Assembly (NCBI GenBank): GCA_903870955.1
Contig: CAIQEX010000668.1
Coordinates: 1-6,115, forward strand
Length of the DNA stretch: 6,115 nucleotides
Source: an uncultured beta proteobacterium
GTDB taxonomy: Bacteria > Pseudomonadota > Gammaproteobacteria > Burkholderiales > Burkholderiaceae_C
Reading direction: 5' to 3'
This document shows positions 1 through 6,115 of this stretch, one piece after another. The stretch's first letter is position 1. The number at the start of each line of letters is the position of its first letter. The notes below the pieces were generated by a model. The model made no database searches. It was not told the origin of the DNA and saw nothing but the letters and a program-made list of their open reading frames with translations. The position numbers and the translations under genes were made by a program.

Positions 1-641
1 ATCCGAAAAGCCTGAAATGTGCGCGTTGCAGGGTCCTTGCCCGGCTCGCGGGTTTTGACCTGCTCAGCCACGAGCTGGGCCAGCTCGAGGGTGGTTGAAA
101 TTGGCCCCCGTTCCTGTCGGCGAGCAACAATCGCCTTTGCAATTGGCCCAGCAAACCGTTCTTCACCATATTCACGTATCACCTCCGTGATTTGATTGAC
201 CTCTGCTGTTGCCAGCCACTGAGACACACTCTCGCCGCGCGTGGTATCCATGCGCATATCAAGTGGTCCCTCGTTCCGAAAACTGAATCCGCGTGCCGGG
301 TTGTCGATCTGCGGTGAACTCACGCCCAGATCCATCAAGAGACCGGCCACGCTGCCCTTGGCAAGCTCGCCCAAATTCGCAAAGCCCTGATGGCGAATGG
401 AAAAGCGCGGGTCGGTGATGGATTCCGACTCAGCCACGGCCTGTGGATCCTTGTCGAAAGCGATCAGCCGTCCCTGTGGAGAAAGATGCGACAGGATCAG
501 GCGCGAATGGCCGCCACGACCGAAGGTGGCATCCACATAGGTTCCATCGGCTGCGTCGGGGTAAGTTGTGTCGCCGTCTGTGAACAATGCGTCTACCGCT
601 TCGTTCAACAGCACGGTGGCATGGTTCCATGTTGTTTCCAC
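1..641 (-). CDS. rsmH: 16S rRNA (cytosine(1402)-N(4))-methyltransferase RsmH, 5' part only (runs off the left edge)
   Basis: RsmH (MraW) uses S-adenosylmethionine to methylate N4 of C1402 in the 16S rRNA P site. The first 213 codons are visible without a stop; family members are about 310 residues, so roughly a third is missing. Seen: an N-terminal [14 protein letters not shown] segment (residues 6-19), the SAM-binding motif [13 protein letters not shown] (38-50), FDKDP (62-66), the family signature [13 protein letters not shown] (101-113) with [16 protein letters not shown] (117-132), and ATRTFQAFR at the cut end. I chose the GTG at 641-639: it puts the NHATVLL block where E. coli RsmH has it, and AGGG at 651-648 lies 6 bases upstream. 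Compared with E. coli as I recall it, residues 20-32 carry a short insertion before the SAM motif. It follows mraZ by 8 bases, the standard start of the dcw cluster, and is probably translationally coupled to it. Identity is secure. Confidence 0.96.
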   Translation of the reverse strand, partial: METTWNHATVLLNEAVDALFTDGDTTYPDAADGTYVDATFGRGGHSRLILSHLSPQGRLIAFDKDPQAVAESESITDPRFSIRHQGFANLGELAKGSVAGLLMDLGVSSPQIDNPARGFSFRNEGPLDMRMDTTRGESVSQWLATAEVNQITEVIREYGEERFAGPIAKAIVARRQERGPISTTLELAQLVAEQVKTREPGKDPATRTFQAFR

Positions 642-647
642 TGCCGG

Positions 648-651
648 CCCT
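648..651 (-). promoter_or_regulatory. Shine-Dalgarno of rsmH, overlapping the mraZ stop
   Basis: AGGG on the minus strand shares its first two bases with the TAG stop of mraZ and lies 6 bases before the GTG taken as the rsmH start. The overlap suggests that ribosomes ending mraZ can restart on rsmH. It supports GTG 641 over the out-of-frame ATG just downstream. Confidence 0.6.
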
Positions 652-1078
652 AGAACGAAAAGTCCTTGAAGACATCGGGCATATCGCCTTGCATGGCTTT
701 GGCTTCCTCGGCGTCGTAGAGCGCCTTGTCCCACAACTCGAAATGATTTCCCATGCCCAGCAGCATGGTGTCGCGGCTGATGCCAGCGGCGGCGCGCAAT
801 TCAGGCGAGACCAGTACGCGACCGGTGCCGTCCATCTCCACATCCATGGCGTTGCCCAAAAAGATGCGCTTCCACCACTGGGCCGACATTGGCAAGGCGG
901 CGATACGTTCCCGGAATTTTTCCCACTCCGGGCGGGGAAACACCATCAGGCAACCGTGCGGGTGCTTGGTAATGGTCAGTTGGCCGTTGGCGGTGGCGCT
1001 CAGAACGTCACGGTGCCGGGTCGGCACAGAGAGCCTTCCTTTTGCATCCAGACTGAGAGACGAAGCACCTTGAAACAC
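650..1078 (-). CDS. mraZ: Transcriptional regulator MraZ
   Basis: MraZ is a ring-forming DNA-binding protein of the AbrB/SpoVT superfamily that regulates the dcw (division and cell wall) operon, of which it is the first gene. The 142-residue product is close to the usual 140-150. It has the two tandem half-domains of the family: the first opens with [19 protein letters not shown] (residues 1-19) with its DxKGR motif at 11-15, the second has [18 protein letters not shown] (82-99) with DGTGR at 83-87. The end, [10 protein letters not shown], is typical of proteobacterial MraZ. The start is a GTG at 1078-1076, chosen because the family begins at MFQGAS and an AAAGGG Shine-Dalgarno lies 9 bases upstream. 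The gene follows a 259-base spacer holding a four-copy 10-base repeat, its likely operator, so autoregulation is expected. rsmH begins 8 bases after its TAG stop. Identity is clear from sequence. Confidence 0.97.
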   Translation of the reverse strand: MFQGASSLSLDAKGRLSVPTRHRDVLSATANGQLTITKHPHGCLMVFPRPEWEKFRERIAALPMSAQWWKRIFLGNAMDVEMDGTGRVLVSPELRAAAGISRDTMLLGMGNHFELWDKALYDAEEAKAMQGDMPDVFKDFSF

Positions 1079-1087
1079 GGCAACACA

Positions 1088-1093
1088 CCCTTT
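1088..1093 (-). promoter_or_regulatory. Shine-Dalgarno of mraZ
   Basis: AAAGGG on the minus strand, at the end of a run of seven A (1097-1091), sits 9 bases before the GTG at 1078. It supports this GTG as the true mraZ start; the upstream in-frame codons GGG TGT GTT GCC offer no alternative. Confidence 0.65.
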
Positions 1094-1126
1094 TTTTGAA
1101 ACCAGTGAATAAATGGTGAAGTAAGG

Positions 1127-1161
1127 GCACTAATTACCACTTAATTCCACTTTTTTGCACT
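1127..1161 (-). promoter_or_regulatory. Four-copy MraZ box array upstream of mraZ
   Basis: Read on the minus strand, four 5-base units occur at an exact 10-base period: AGTGC (1161-1157), AGTGG (1151-1147), AGTGG (1141-1137) and AGTGC (1131-1127), separated by the AT-only spacers AAAAA, AATTA and TAATT. The positions 10 bases beyond either end do not match, so there are four copies. Known: MraZ binds short G-rich direct repeats with 5-base spacers, one repeat per DNA turn, between the promoter and the mraZ start (TGGG-type in E. coli, GTGG-type in other bacteria). Position, period and orientation all fit. Inferred: this is the operator through which MraZ controls its own operon. The array ends 48 bases before the mraZ GTG. 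Confidence 0.85.
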
Positions 1162-1186
1162 GTATCAGCAAAAGGCCATCCTGCAA
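1159..1186 (-). promoter_or_regulatory. Possible sigma70 promoter for mraZ-rsmH
   Basis: On the minus strand, TTGCAG (1186-1181) and TACAGT (1164-1159) are 16 bases apart. TACAGT matches 4 of 6 bases of the -10 consensus and TTGCAG 3 of 6 of the -35, so the match is weak. In its favour, the -10 would touch the first MraZ box, leaving the array just downstream of the promoter as in E. coli. The -35 overlaps a short palindrome, CCTGC-AA-GCAGG (1180-1191 on the plus strand). No better hexamer pair was found in 1079-1337. Confidence 0.3.
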
Positions 1187-1213
1187 GCAGGCTCGCAACA
1201 AAAATTTTCAATG

Positions 1214-1283
1214 AAATCAAGGACTTAGCGTCGAAACTGCAGGTCGCAGCGAGCTAAAAACCTTTGTAAATTAAGCACTTAGC
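1214..1283. repeat. Imperfect 16-base direct repeat in the hslU-mraZ spacer
   Basis: AAATCAAGGACTTAGC (1214-1229) and AAATTAAGCACTTAGC (1268-1283) on the plus strand match at 14 of 16 positions, with starts 54 bases apart. The bases between hold no reading frame of note. The pair could be a protein binding site or the trace of a small duplication; nothing else in the sequence says which. The rest of 1192-1298 shows no gene or clear hairpin. Confidence 0.45.
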
Positions 1284-1298
1284 AAGGGGTCTGAAAGT

Positions 1299-1317
1299 GA
1301 TGCTTGAAGCAAGCATC
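1299..1317 (-). terminator. Hairpin after hslU, possible weak terminator
   Basis: A perfect 8-base-pair inverted repeat (GATGCTTG, loop of 3, CAAGCATC) begins 21 bases past the hslU stop. On the minus strand it is followed by ACTTTCAGACC, which has only a short T run, so it is a poor intrinsic terminator by the usual rules. Its position after the last gene of the block and before the mraZ regulatory region makes termination or 3'-end protection plausible. Confidence 0.45.
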
Positions 1318-1337
1318 CACCTCTTGCCGAATCGTCT

Positions 1338-2663
1338 TTACAGAATGTAACGGGATAAATCCTCGTTCTGACTGAGTTCCGAGAGCCGATGATCCACATA
1401 AGCCGCATCAATCTCTACCGTTTGACCAGCCAGAGACGCGGCATCGAAACTCACATCATCGAGTAAGCGCTCCATCACGGTGGACAAGCGCCGGGCACCG
1501 ATATTTTCTGTGCGCTCGTTGACGTCAAAGGCAATCTTCGCCAACCGGGTAATGCCCTCGGGCGTGAAATTCAGGGTGACGCCTTCGGTGGCCAGCAAGG
1601 CCTGGTACTGCCGGGTAAGCGATGCGTGGGTTTGGGTCAGGATGGCTTCGAAGTCCTGCACCGAAAGTGATTGCAGTTCCACGCGGATCGGAAAACGACC
1701 CTGCAACTCGGGAATCAGGTCGCTGGGTTTGCTCAGGTGAAAAGCGCCAGAGGCCACGAACAGGATGTGATCCGTCTTGACCATGCCGTACTTGGTCGAC
1801 ACAGTGGTGCCCTCCACCAGGGGCAGCAAATCGCGCTGTACGCCCTGGCGCGACACCTCGGCGCCACTGCCCTCGCTGCGTGAGGTGACCTTGTCGATCT
1901 CGTCAATGAACACGATACCGTTTTGCTCCAGCATGTAGATCGCCTGGCTCTTGATATCGTCCTCGTTGACCAGCTTGGCAGCTTCCTCATCCACCAGCAA
2001 CTTGTGGGCTTCGCTGATCTTGAGCTTGCGCGTCTGGCGTTTGTTCTGACCCATCTGGCCAAACATGCCGCGCAATTGCTCGGTCATTTCCTCCATACCG
2101 GCCGGTCCCATCACTTCCAGTTGGGGTGTGGCTACGGCCAGGTCGATTTCTATCTCGCGGTCCGCCAATTGGCCTTCGCGCAATTTCTTGCGGAAGGTCT
2201 GGCGCGCCGCGCTCTCAGGCGCTGCTTCGCCGGAGGCAAAACCAAAGTCGTTGCGGGGCATCGGAATCAGAATGTCGAGAATGCGCTCTTCAGCGGCGTC
2301 TTCGGCGCGCTGACGCACCTTGACCTTTTCGGCCTCGCGCGTTTGCTTCACAGCGATCTCGGCCAGATCACGGATGATGGAATCCACATCCTTGCCGACA
2401 TAGCCAACCTCGGTGAACTTGGTGGCTTCGACCTTGATGAACGGGGCGTCAGCCAGACGCGCCAGACGCCGTGCAATCTCGGTCTTGCCGACGCCGGTGG
2501 GGCCAATCATCAGAATGTTTTTGGGCGTGATTTCGGCGCGCAGGCCACCTTCGACCTGCTGACGACGCCAGCGGTTGCGCAGCGCAATGGCGACGGCACG
2601 TTTGGCTTTGCCTTGACCGACGATGTGCTTGTCCAACTCGGCAACGATTTCCTGTGGTGTCAT
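1338..2663 (-). CDS. hslU: ATP-dependent protease ATPase subunit HslU
   Basis: HslU (ClpY) is the AAA+ unfoldase that feeds proteins into the HslV peptidase in the cytoplasm. The 441-residue length is normal (E. coli 443). Seen in order: N-terminal [17 protein letters not shown], Walker A GPTGVGKT (54-61), the GYVG pore loop (87-90), a variable charged I domain (about 109-240) with PMPRNDFGF (134-142), Walker B IVFIDEID (250-257), a likely arginine finger in [12 protein letters not shown] (319-330, Arg323), sensor 2 GARRL (389-393), and the C-terminal tail DLSRYIL, which inserts between HslV subunits. All key residues are present. The ATG at 2663 gives the conserved N-terminus. It lies 22 bases past the hslV stop, so the pair is almost certainly co-transcribed; the Shine-Dalgarno is poor, and coupling to hslV may help translation. 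Identity is certain. Confidence 0.98.
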   Translation of the reverse strand: MTPQEIVAELDKHIVGQGKAKRAVAIALRNRWRRQQVEGGLRAEITPKNILMIGPTGVGKTEIARRLARLADAPFIKVEATKFTEVGYVGKDVDSIIRDLAEIAVKQTREAEKVKVRQRAEDAAEERILDILIPMPRNDFGFASGEAAPESAARQTFRKKLREGQLADREIEIDLAVATPQLEVMGPAGMEEMTEQLRGMFGQMGQNKRQTRKLKISEAHKLLVDEEAAKLVNEDDIKSQAIYMLEQNGIVFIDEIDKVTSRSEGSGAEVSRQGVQRDLLPLVEGTTVSTKYGMVKTDHILFVASGAFHLSKPSDLIPELQGRFPIRVELQSLSVQDFEAILTQTHASLTRQYQALLATEGVTLNFTPEGITRLAKIAFDVNERTENIGARRLSTVMERLLDDVSFDAASLAGQTVEIDAAYVDHRLSELSQNEDLSRYIL

Positions 2664-2685
2664 GTTTTTATGTCAGCCCGCGGCT

Positions 2686-3234
2686 TCAGTCCAGGGTTTC
2701 GATGGTGTGGTTCATGTTGGTATAGATGCACAACTCGCCGGCGATTTCCAGCGAACGCTTGACGATGGTTGCCGCATCCAGGTCGGTGTGATTGAGCAGT
2801 CCGATGGCCGCCGCTTGGGCGTAAGCCCCGCCAGAGCCGATGGTGACGATTCCGTTTTCGGGCTCCAGCACATCGCCATTGCCGGTGATGATGAGCGACG
2901 CCTGCCTGTCCGCCACGGCCAGCATCGCCTCCAGACGACGCAACACGCGATCGGTGCGCCAATCCTTGGTCAATTCGATGGCCGCGCGTACCAAATGGCC
3001 CTGGTGCTGCTCCAGTTTCGCCTCAAAGCGCTCGAACAGGGTGAAGGCATCTGCTGTGGCACCCGCGAATCCGGCCAGCACCTTGCCGTGATACAGCTTG
3101 CGCACCTTGCGCGCCGTGCCCTTGACGACGATGTTGCCCAGGGTGACCTGGCCATCGCCCCCAATGGCGACCTGATAGCCGTCGGGTGTTTTGCGACGCA
3201 CGCTGATGATGGTCGTTCCGTGAAATTGTTCCAT
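2686..3234 (-). CDS. hslV: ATP-dependent protease proteolytic subunit HslV
   Basis: HslV (ClpQ) is the N-terminal-threonine peptidase that forms a double hexameric ring capped by HslU. From the ATG at 3234 the product is 182 residues, [14 protein letters not shown] onward. Family knowledge says the chain is cut just before the TT pair, so Thr7 becomes the nucleophile and MEQFHG is a short propeptide; E. coli has only the initiator Met. Also seen: [10 protein letters not shown] (25-34), Lys38 in [20 protein letters not shown] (56-71), HQGHLVRAA (78-86), DWRTDR (91-96), ITGNGDV (116-122), [11 protein letters not shown] (133-143) and a YTN end region. The frame is open further upstream: an ATG at 3243 would add MSH, and a TTG at 3270 has a GGGGG stretch before it. 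I prefer 3234 because MEQFHGTT resembles related HslV proteins as I remember them. The gene is 67 bases after the STAS-like gene, with no visible sigma32 promoter in that gap. The start is less certain than the identity. Confidence 0.95.
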   Translation of the reverse strand: MEQFHGTTIISVRRKTPDGYQVAIGGDGQVTLGNIVVKGTARKVRKLYHGKVLAGFAGATADAFTLFERFEAKLEQHQGHLVRAAIELTKDWRTDRVLRRLEAMLAVADRQASLIITGNGDVLEPENGIVTIGSGGAYAQAAAIGLLNHTDLDAATIVKRSLEIAGELCIYTNMNHTIETLD

Positions 3235-3301
3235 GTGGCTCATAGTTTGATGCGGGACCGCGAAATGCAACCACGGCCCCCAGGATAAATACGCAGCGAG
3301 A

Positions 3302-4999
3302 TCAGACCGTGCGAGGAAACACCTTGGCGTGCTCGTTGATGCCGATCACATTGAAGAATGCGGCGACCAACCGGTGCACGTTGTGAAACTCCAACTGCTT
3401 GCCTACCGCTTGGCGCGTAGCCACCCAATTCAGAATGCTACCGGCTGCGGCAAAGTCAACCCGAAGCAATTCGTCACAGGCAATCTCCATGAGATCACCC
3501 CGGGCAGGCGCGGCGTCCAATATGGCCAGCGCAAAAGTCGCATCGCCGACAATTTCTCCACGCAAAGCGGGCGACTGATTTTCCAACTCGCCGTCCAGCC
3601 CCGAACGAACGGTTGTAGCCATTGAATCCGGCTGCGGCTGAGGGTTTTCAGAAGTCGGAAAACTACAGCGCGGCGCAAACCAAGTGGGAGCGGCAGTTTC
3701 ATAGGTGACGCAATAATCCAGCGCCGCCAGCTCAAACTCGTCCCGAATACCCAGGGCGCGCAAGACATTCAGGCGCACTCCCCACCAAGACGCATCGACG
3801 CTGCGGCTGCTCGACGGGGTCATCGAACGCAATGCAGCAACCAGGCGCTCCTGACCATCAAAACGCAACGTGACCTCTTCGTCGCACAAACTGCTGAACA
3901 AACCTGCCAGCAGAGGCATGGCGTCCGGCGCAATGGTGTTGAGATCACTCCATCCGAGGTACCAGGGCATGGGGTTCGAGACCATGGCCATGCGCAAACT
4001 CTCCATGGCTTCTGCCGTCAGATTGGCGGGGCTGCGCCAAATCGGAGTGGCTTCAACTTTCGCCAAGGGTGCCGCAACCGGAATAGCAAGGGGGTCGTCC
4101 AAGGCATACCAGACTGGCACGTAGCCATTGAGATGGCCACCATATTCGGTCAATGCCACTTGAAAGGCTTGCTGGTTTTTGGTTGCACGGTACAGGTCCA
4201 GCAACGCAGCCGTCCAGGACTGGAATGCCTGGGGTAACGCGTCGCGCCCCCGCAAGGCATTCAACAGTGCATTCTCTGCACCGCTGTCATCGCCATTGGC
4301 AAAACGAATCGCCGCCTCTTCGAGTTCCGGGTCGGTTTCCATTTCATCGACTTCGATGGCAAAAAGCCGGGAGGTCGAAAACGCAGCACCAGGATTGCTT
4401 CCCTCCCCGTTTGGCATTGGGGGCTCGCCAGGCACCGAGGCCATATCCGACGCCATCTGCGTCGGTAAAAAATCATCGGCAAAGTCGGCGTCTGCGGGAT
4501 GCCGCATGGAGTTAGGCCGCGTACTCGCAAACGGTGCCGACATGGCCGAATGGCCCGCATAGGTCTCGGCACTTTGCGGGTCCACCGGACTTTCATCGGG
4601 TTCCGAAGGCGGTGTTACCGATTGGGGCCCGGTGCTGACTTCACCCTTGCTCTTCCACCATTGGCGCGACATTTGCGCCTCAATCTCATCAATTTTCTTG
4701 AGAGTAACGGCGCGGCCCTCGACGTCTGTGGGCAGGCTGGTCTGGAAGAATGAGGGCCTCGCCAAATTGGCCAGGGCACCAGGGTCCCGGTTGCGCAACT
4801 TGCGCAACTGGTCAAATTCGCGTTTGCGGACAAAGTCGTTTTGACGCTTACGCTCAATCATGGCTTTGAGTGCCTGCTTGTCGTAGCCCGCAGCGTCACT
4901 GTCCATGGGCTGATCCAACTCCGACCAGTCCTTGGTCGGGTTGCGAACAAACATCGCCACCTTGGATAACAGGCCGGGCTTATCGTCTTTGGTAACCAT
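3302..4999 (-). CDS. STAS-like domain protein of unknown function, between dksA and hslV
   Basis: This 565-residue protein has no assigned function. The N-terminus (residues 1-70) is basic and charged, with [20 protein letters not shown] (10-29) and a likely helical segment [23 protein letters not shown] (47-69). Residues about 115-215 are low-complexity, rich in Pro, Ser, Asp and Met, and look disordered. Residues 224-290 ([20 protein letters not shown] on) resemble a short helical-repeat region. Residues about 318-440 and 475-560 look like two STAS-like units; the last contains [16 protein letters not shown] (511-526) and [19 protein letters not shown] (536-554). Neither shows the DSSG-type phosphorylation site of SpoIIAA-like STAS proteins. 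There is no signal peptide or membrane segment, so it is probably cytoplasmic. The ATG at 4999 follows dksA by 50 bases and has only a weak Shine-Dalgarno (GAAGTAG). I recall similar proteins at this place in other Burkholderiales. A role as a scaffold or partner-switch protein is a guess; the gene itself is well supported. Confidence 0.85.
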   Translation of the reverse strand: MVTKDDKPGLLSKVAMFVRNPTKDWSELDQPMDSDAAGYDKQALKAMIERKRQNDFVRKREFDQLRKLRNRDPGALANLARPSFFQTSLPTDVEGRAVTLKKIDEIEAQMSRQWWKSKGEVSTGPQSVTPPSEPDESPVDPQSAETYAGHSAMSAPFASTRPNSMRHPADADFADDFLPTQMASDMASVPGEPPMPNGEGSNPGAAFSTSRLFAIEVDEMETDPELEEAAIRFANGDDSGAENALLNALRGRDALPQAFQSWTAALLDLYRATKNQQAFQVALTEYGGHLNGYVPVWYALDDPLAIPVAAPLAKVEATPIWRSPANLTAEAMESLRMAMVSNPMPWYLGWSDLNTIAPDAMPLLAGLFSSLCDEEVTLRFDGQERLVAALRSMTPSSSRSVDASWWGVRLNVLRALGIRDEFELAALDYCVTYETAAPTWFAPRCSFPTSENPQPQPDSMATTVRSGLDGELENQSPALRGEIVGDATFALAILDAAPARGDLMEIACDELLRVDFAAAGSILNWVATRQAVGKQLEFHNVHRLVAAFFNVIGINEHAKVFPRTV

Positions 5000-5041
5000 A
5001 GCTACTTCGGGCTGGATTCACGCGACCGTATACGCACCGAG

Positions 5042-5058
5042 GGCGATGCTTAATCGCC
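5042..5058 (-). other. Hairpin across the dksA stop codon
   Basis: A perfect 6-base-pair inverted repeat, GGCGAT and ATCGCC with a 5-base loop, spans the TAA stop of dksA. It has no T tract after it on the minus strand, so it is unlikely to be an intrinsic terminator; transcription probably continues into the next gene. It may slow 3' decay of the dksA message or be chance. Confidence 0.4.
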
Positions 5059-6115
5059 AAACATTTTTTGTTTGAGTTCCCGTCGCTGTTGCGCCTCAAG
5101 CGACAACGTCGCCGTAGGACGGGCCAACAGTCGACCGACACCGATGGGCTCACCAGTTTCGTCGCAATACCCGTAATCACCCGCATCAATGCGACCAATG
5201 GATTGCTCAATTTTCTTGAGCAATTTGCGTTCGCGGTCACGCGTGCGCAGTTCCAATGCGTGCTCTTCTTCAATCGTCGCACGATCGGCCGGGTCCGGCA
5301 CCACAGAGGTATCTTCCCGCAGGTGTTCGGTGGTTTCACCAGCGCTGTTCAAAATCTCTTGCTTGAGCGTGGAAAGCTTCAGACGGAACGCGGACATCTG
5401 CACGTCGTTCATGTATTCGGAATCCGGCATGGCCATCAAGTCGGCGTCCGTCAGTTCGGCAACTGGCTTGATCTTCCAGTTGTTGGCCAGTTTGGGATCT
5501 TTTTTAATGCTGGACGGCAGGACGGGCACGATTACAGGGGAAGGTATCGATTGGCTATAACTGGCTTTGGCGGCGGTGGAGGCAACGGTCTGCGCCATGG
5601 AAGGCACCGTCAGTTGCGCCAGACGGGACGAGGGACGCCCGGTTTTCTGCGCCACTGCAGGGGGTGCGGCAGGCACAGGAACAGGCTTGTTGACTACGGT
5701 CATGGGTACGGCTACTTTTTCTGAGGATGCTGATTTGGCAGCGGATTTGCTGACAACAGCAGGCTTGGTTGGCGCAACCGGCGCAAGCGCCTTGGGCGCT
5801 TTGGCTGCGGTTTTCGCCGCGGGTTTGGCAACGGTCTTTTCTACCGCCTTGGCAGGTATCTTGGGGGCGGCTTTGGCAACGGGCTTGGACATGGGTTTTT
5901 CTGCGGCCTGAGCCAACGGTTTGGAGGACTTGGTTGCCGATTTAACGGGCTTTTCGACCACAGCCTTGGACTTTGCGGGCGCCGTCACAGGTGACTTTGC
6001 TGGTGCTTTCGCTGAGGCTTTGACCACTTTTTCAGGCTTGGCTACAGTTTTTGCGCCCGCCTTCGCTTTGGCCGTTACGGCTTTGGACTTGGGGTCTTTC
6101 CCGGATTTGGCATTC
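5050..6115 (-). CDS. dksA: DksA-family RNA polymerase-binding regulator with long Lys/Ala/Pro-rich N-terminus, 5' end outside the window
   Basis: DksA binds the RNA polymerase secondary channel and, with ppGpp, adjusts transcription from ribosomal and amino acid promoters. The frame is open from the TAA at 5052-5050 to the right edge, 354 full codons, so the start is not seen. The GTG at 6027 is in frame but has no Shine-Dalgarno, and the same low-complexity sequence continues upstream of it. Numbered from that GTG: residues 1-180 are Lys/Ala/Pro-rich tail; 181-325 are the DksA core, with SEYMNDVQMSAFR (203-215), coiled-coil tip DPADRA (245-250) with both acidic residues of E. coli DPVDRA, EEEHALELRTRDRERKLLKKIE (253-274), and GYCDETGEPIGVGRLLARPTATLSLEAQ (286-313). 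Of the four zinc cysteines only Cys288 remains; the others are Thr291, Ser309 and Ala312, as in the zinc-independent DksA type known from Rhodobacter and Pseudomonas DksA2. E. coli DksA is 151 residues, so the tail more than doubles the size. Family is certain; whether this is the main DksA or a paralogue is less so. Confidence 0.93.
   Translation of the reverse strand, partial: NAKSGKDPKSKAVTAKAKAGAKTVAKPEKVVKASAKAPAKSPVTAPAKSKAVVEKPVKSATKSSKPLAQAAEKPMSKPVAKAAPKIPAKAVEKTVAKPAAKTAAKAPKALAPVAPTKPAVVSKSAAKSASSEKVAVPMTVVNKPVPVPAAPPAVAQKTGRPSSRLAQLTVPSMAQTVASTAAKASYSQSIPSPVIVPVLPSSIKKDPKLANNWKIKPVAELTDADLMAMPDSEYMNDVQMSAFRLKLSTLKQEILNSAGETTEHLREDTSVVPDPADRATIEEEHALELRTRDRERKLLKKIEQSIGRIDAGDYGYCDETGEPIGVGRLLARPTATLSLEAQQRRELKQKMFGD
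5488..6115 (-). repeat. Low-complexity region coding a Lys/Ala/Pro tail with AKxxAK/KPxxK units
   Basis: This is the part of the dksA frame ahead of the conserved core. It codes many short degenerate units such as AKAPAK, KPVAKAAPK, KPAAKTAAK and AAKSA, strongly basic and without predicted fold, then a less basic Pro/Ser/Val-rich linker (about residues 105-175 counted from 6027). The DNA is a run of GCC/GCA/AAG/AAA/CCG codons with mixed synonymous choice. Such a stretch is prone to length change by slippage or recombination. Its amino acid make-up resembles bacterial histone-H1-like tails such as AlgP, which suggests, but does not show, DNA or RNA contact. Confidence 0.8.

Noticed and set aside
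430..843. 137-codon minus-strand open frame overlapping mraZ and rsmH
   Set aside because: It overlaps two well-supported genes in another frame and its Arg/Trp/Ser-rich product has no family features.
1923..2762. 279-codon plus-strand open frame opposite hslU
   Set aside because: It is antisense to conserved hslU codons, shows no recognisable domain, and arises because the GC-rich codon pattern suppresses stops on the opposite strand.
3235..3270. TTG at 3270 as the hslV start, preceded by a GGGGG stretch
   Set aside because: The Shine-Dalgarno-like stretch is attractive, but it would add 12 residues before MEQFHGTT that I do not know from the family, lengthening the propeptide.
2623..3288. 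221-codon plus-strand open frame opposite hslV
   Set aside because: It mirrors the conserved HslV gene and has no family features of its own.
5042..5058. Intrinsic terminator between dksA and the STAS-like gene
   Set aside because: The hairpin is only 6 base pairs and has no T run after it on the transcribed side.
5068..5724. 218-codon plus-strand open frame, Gly/Arg/His/Phe-rich
   Set aside because: It is the shadow of the dksA core and its Lys/Ala/Pro tail; the odd composition is the antisense of that repeat-like region.
6025..6027. GTG at 6027 as the true dksA start
   Set aside because: There is no Shine-Dalgarno before it, and the same Lys/Ala-rich coding sequence continues without a stop to the window edge.
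5488..6115. Tandem DNA repeat or CRISPR-like array
   Set aside because: The repetition is at the amino acid level with degenerate units; there are no constant-length DNA repeats with spacers.

Overview
The window looks like ordinary core chromosome from a betaproteobacterium, most likely Burkholderiales and perhaps Comamonadaceae (the Rhodoferax/Polaromonas type). This rests on remembered protein style and gene order, not on a search. Every supportable gene lies on the minus strand, so transcription runs from high to low coordinates. In that direction the order is: a DksA-family protein with a very long Lys/Ala/Pro-rich N-terminus (its start lies beyond the right edge), a 565-residue STAS-like protein, hslV, hslU, a 259-base intergenic region, mraZ, and the first 213 codons of rsmH (cut by the left edge).

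There are two functional blocks. The first (6115 to 1338) is dksA, the STAS-like gene, hslV and hslU, with gaps of 50, 67 and 22 bases and no convincing terminator between them. DksA tunes RNA polymerase in the stringent response. HslV and HslU form the two-part ATP-dependent protease. The STAS-like protein has no assigned role. A hairpin 21 bases past the hslU stop may end this block.

The second block is the start of the division and cell wall (dcw) cluster: mraZ, encoding its transcriptional regulator, then rsmH, encoding the 16S rRNA C1402 N4-methyltransferase. The two are 8 bases apart, and the rsmH Shine-Dalgarno overlaps the mraZ stop. About 50 bases upstream of mraZ are four direct repeats at an exact 10-base period (AGTGC, AGTGG, AGTGG, AGTGC, each followed by 5 AT-rich bases). 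This is the arrangement expected of MraZ self-regulatory boxes and is the clearest regulatory signal in the window.

I see no mobile element, CRISPR array, tRNA, rRNA or phage gene, and no evidence of a wholly new system. The points most worth a second look are the MraZ box array, the DksA with a histone-H1-like tail and only one of four zinc cysteines, and the STAS-like protein whose two STAS-like regions lack the usual phosphorylatable site.
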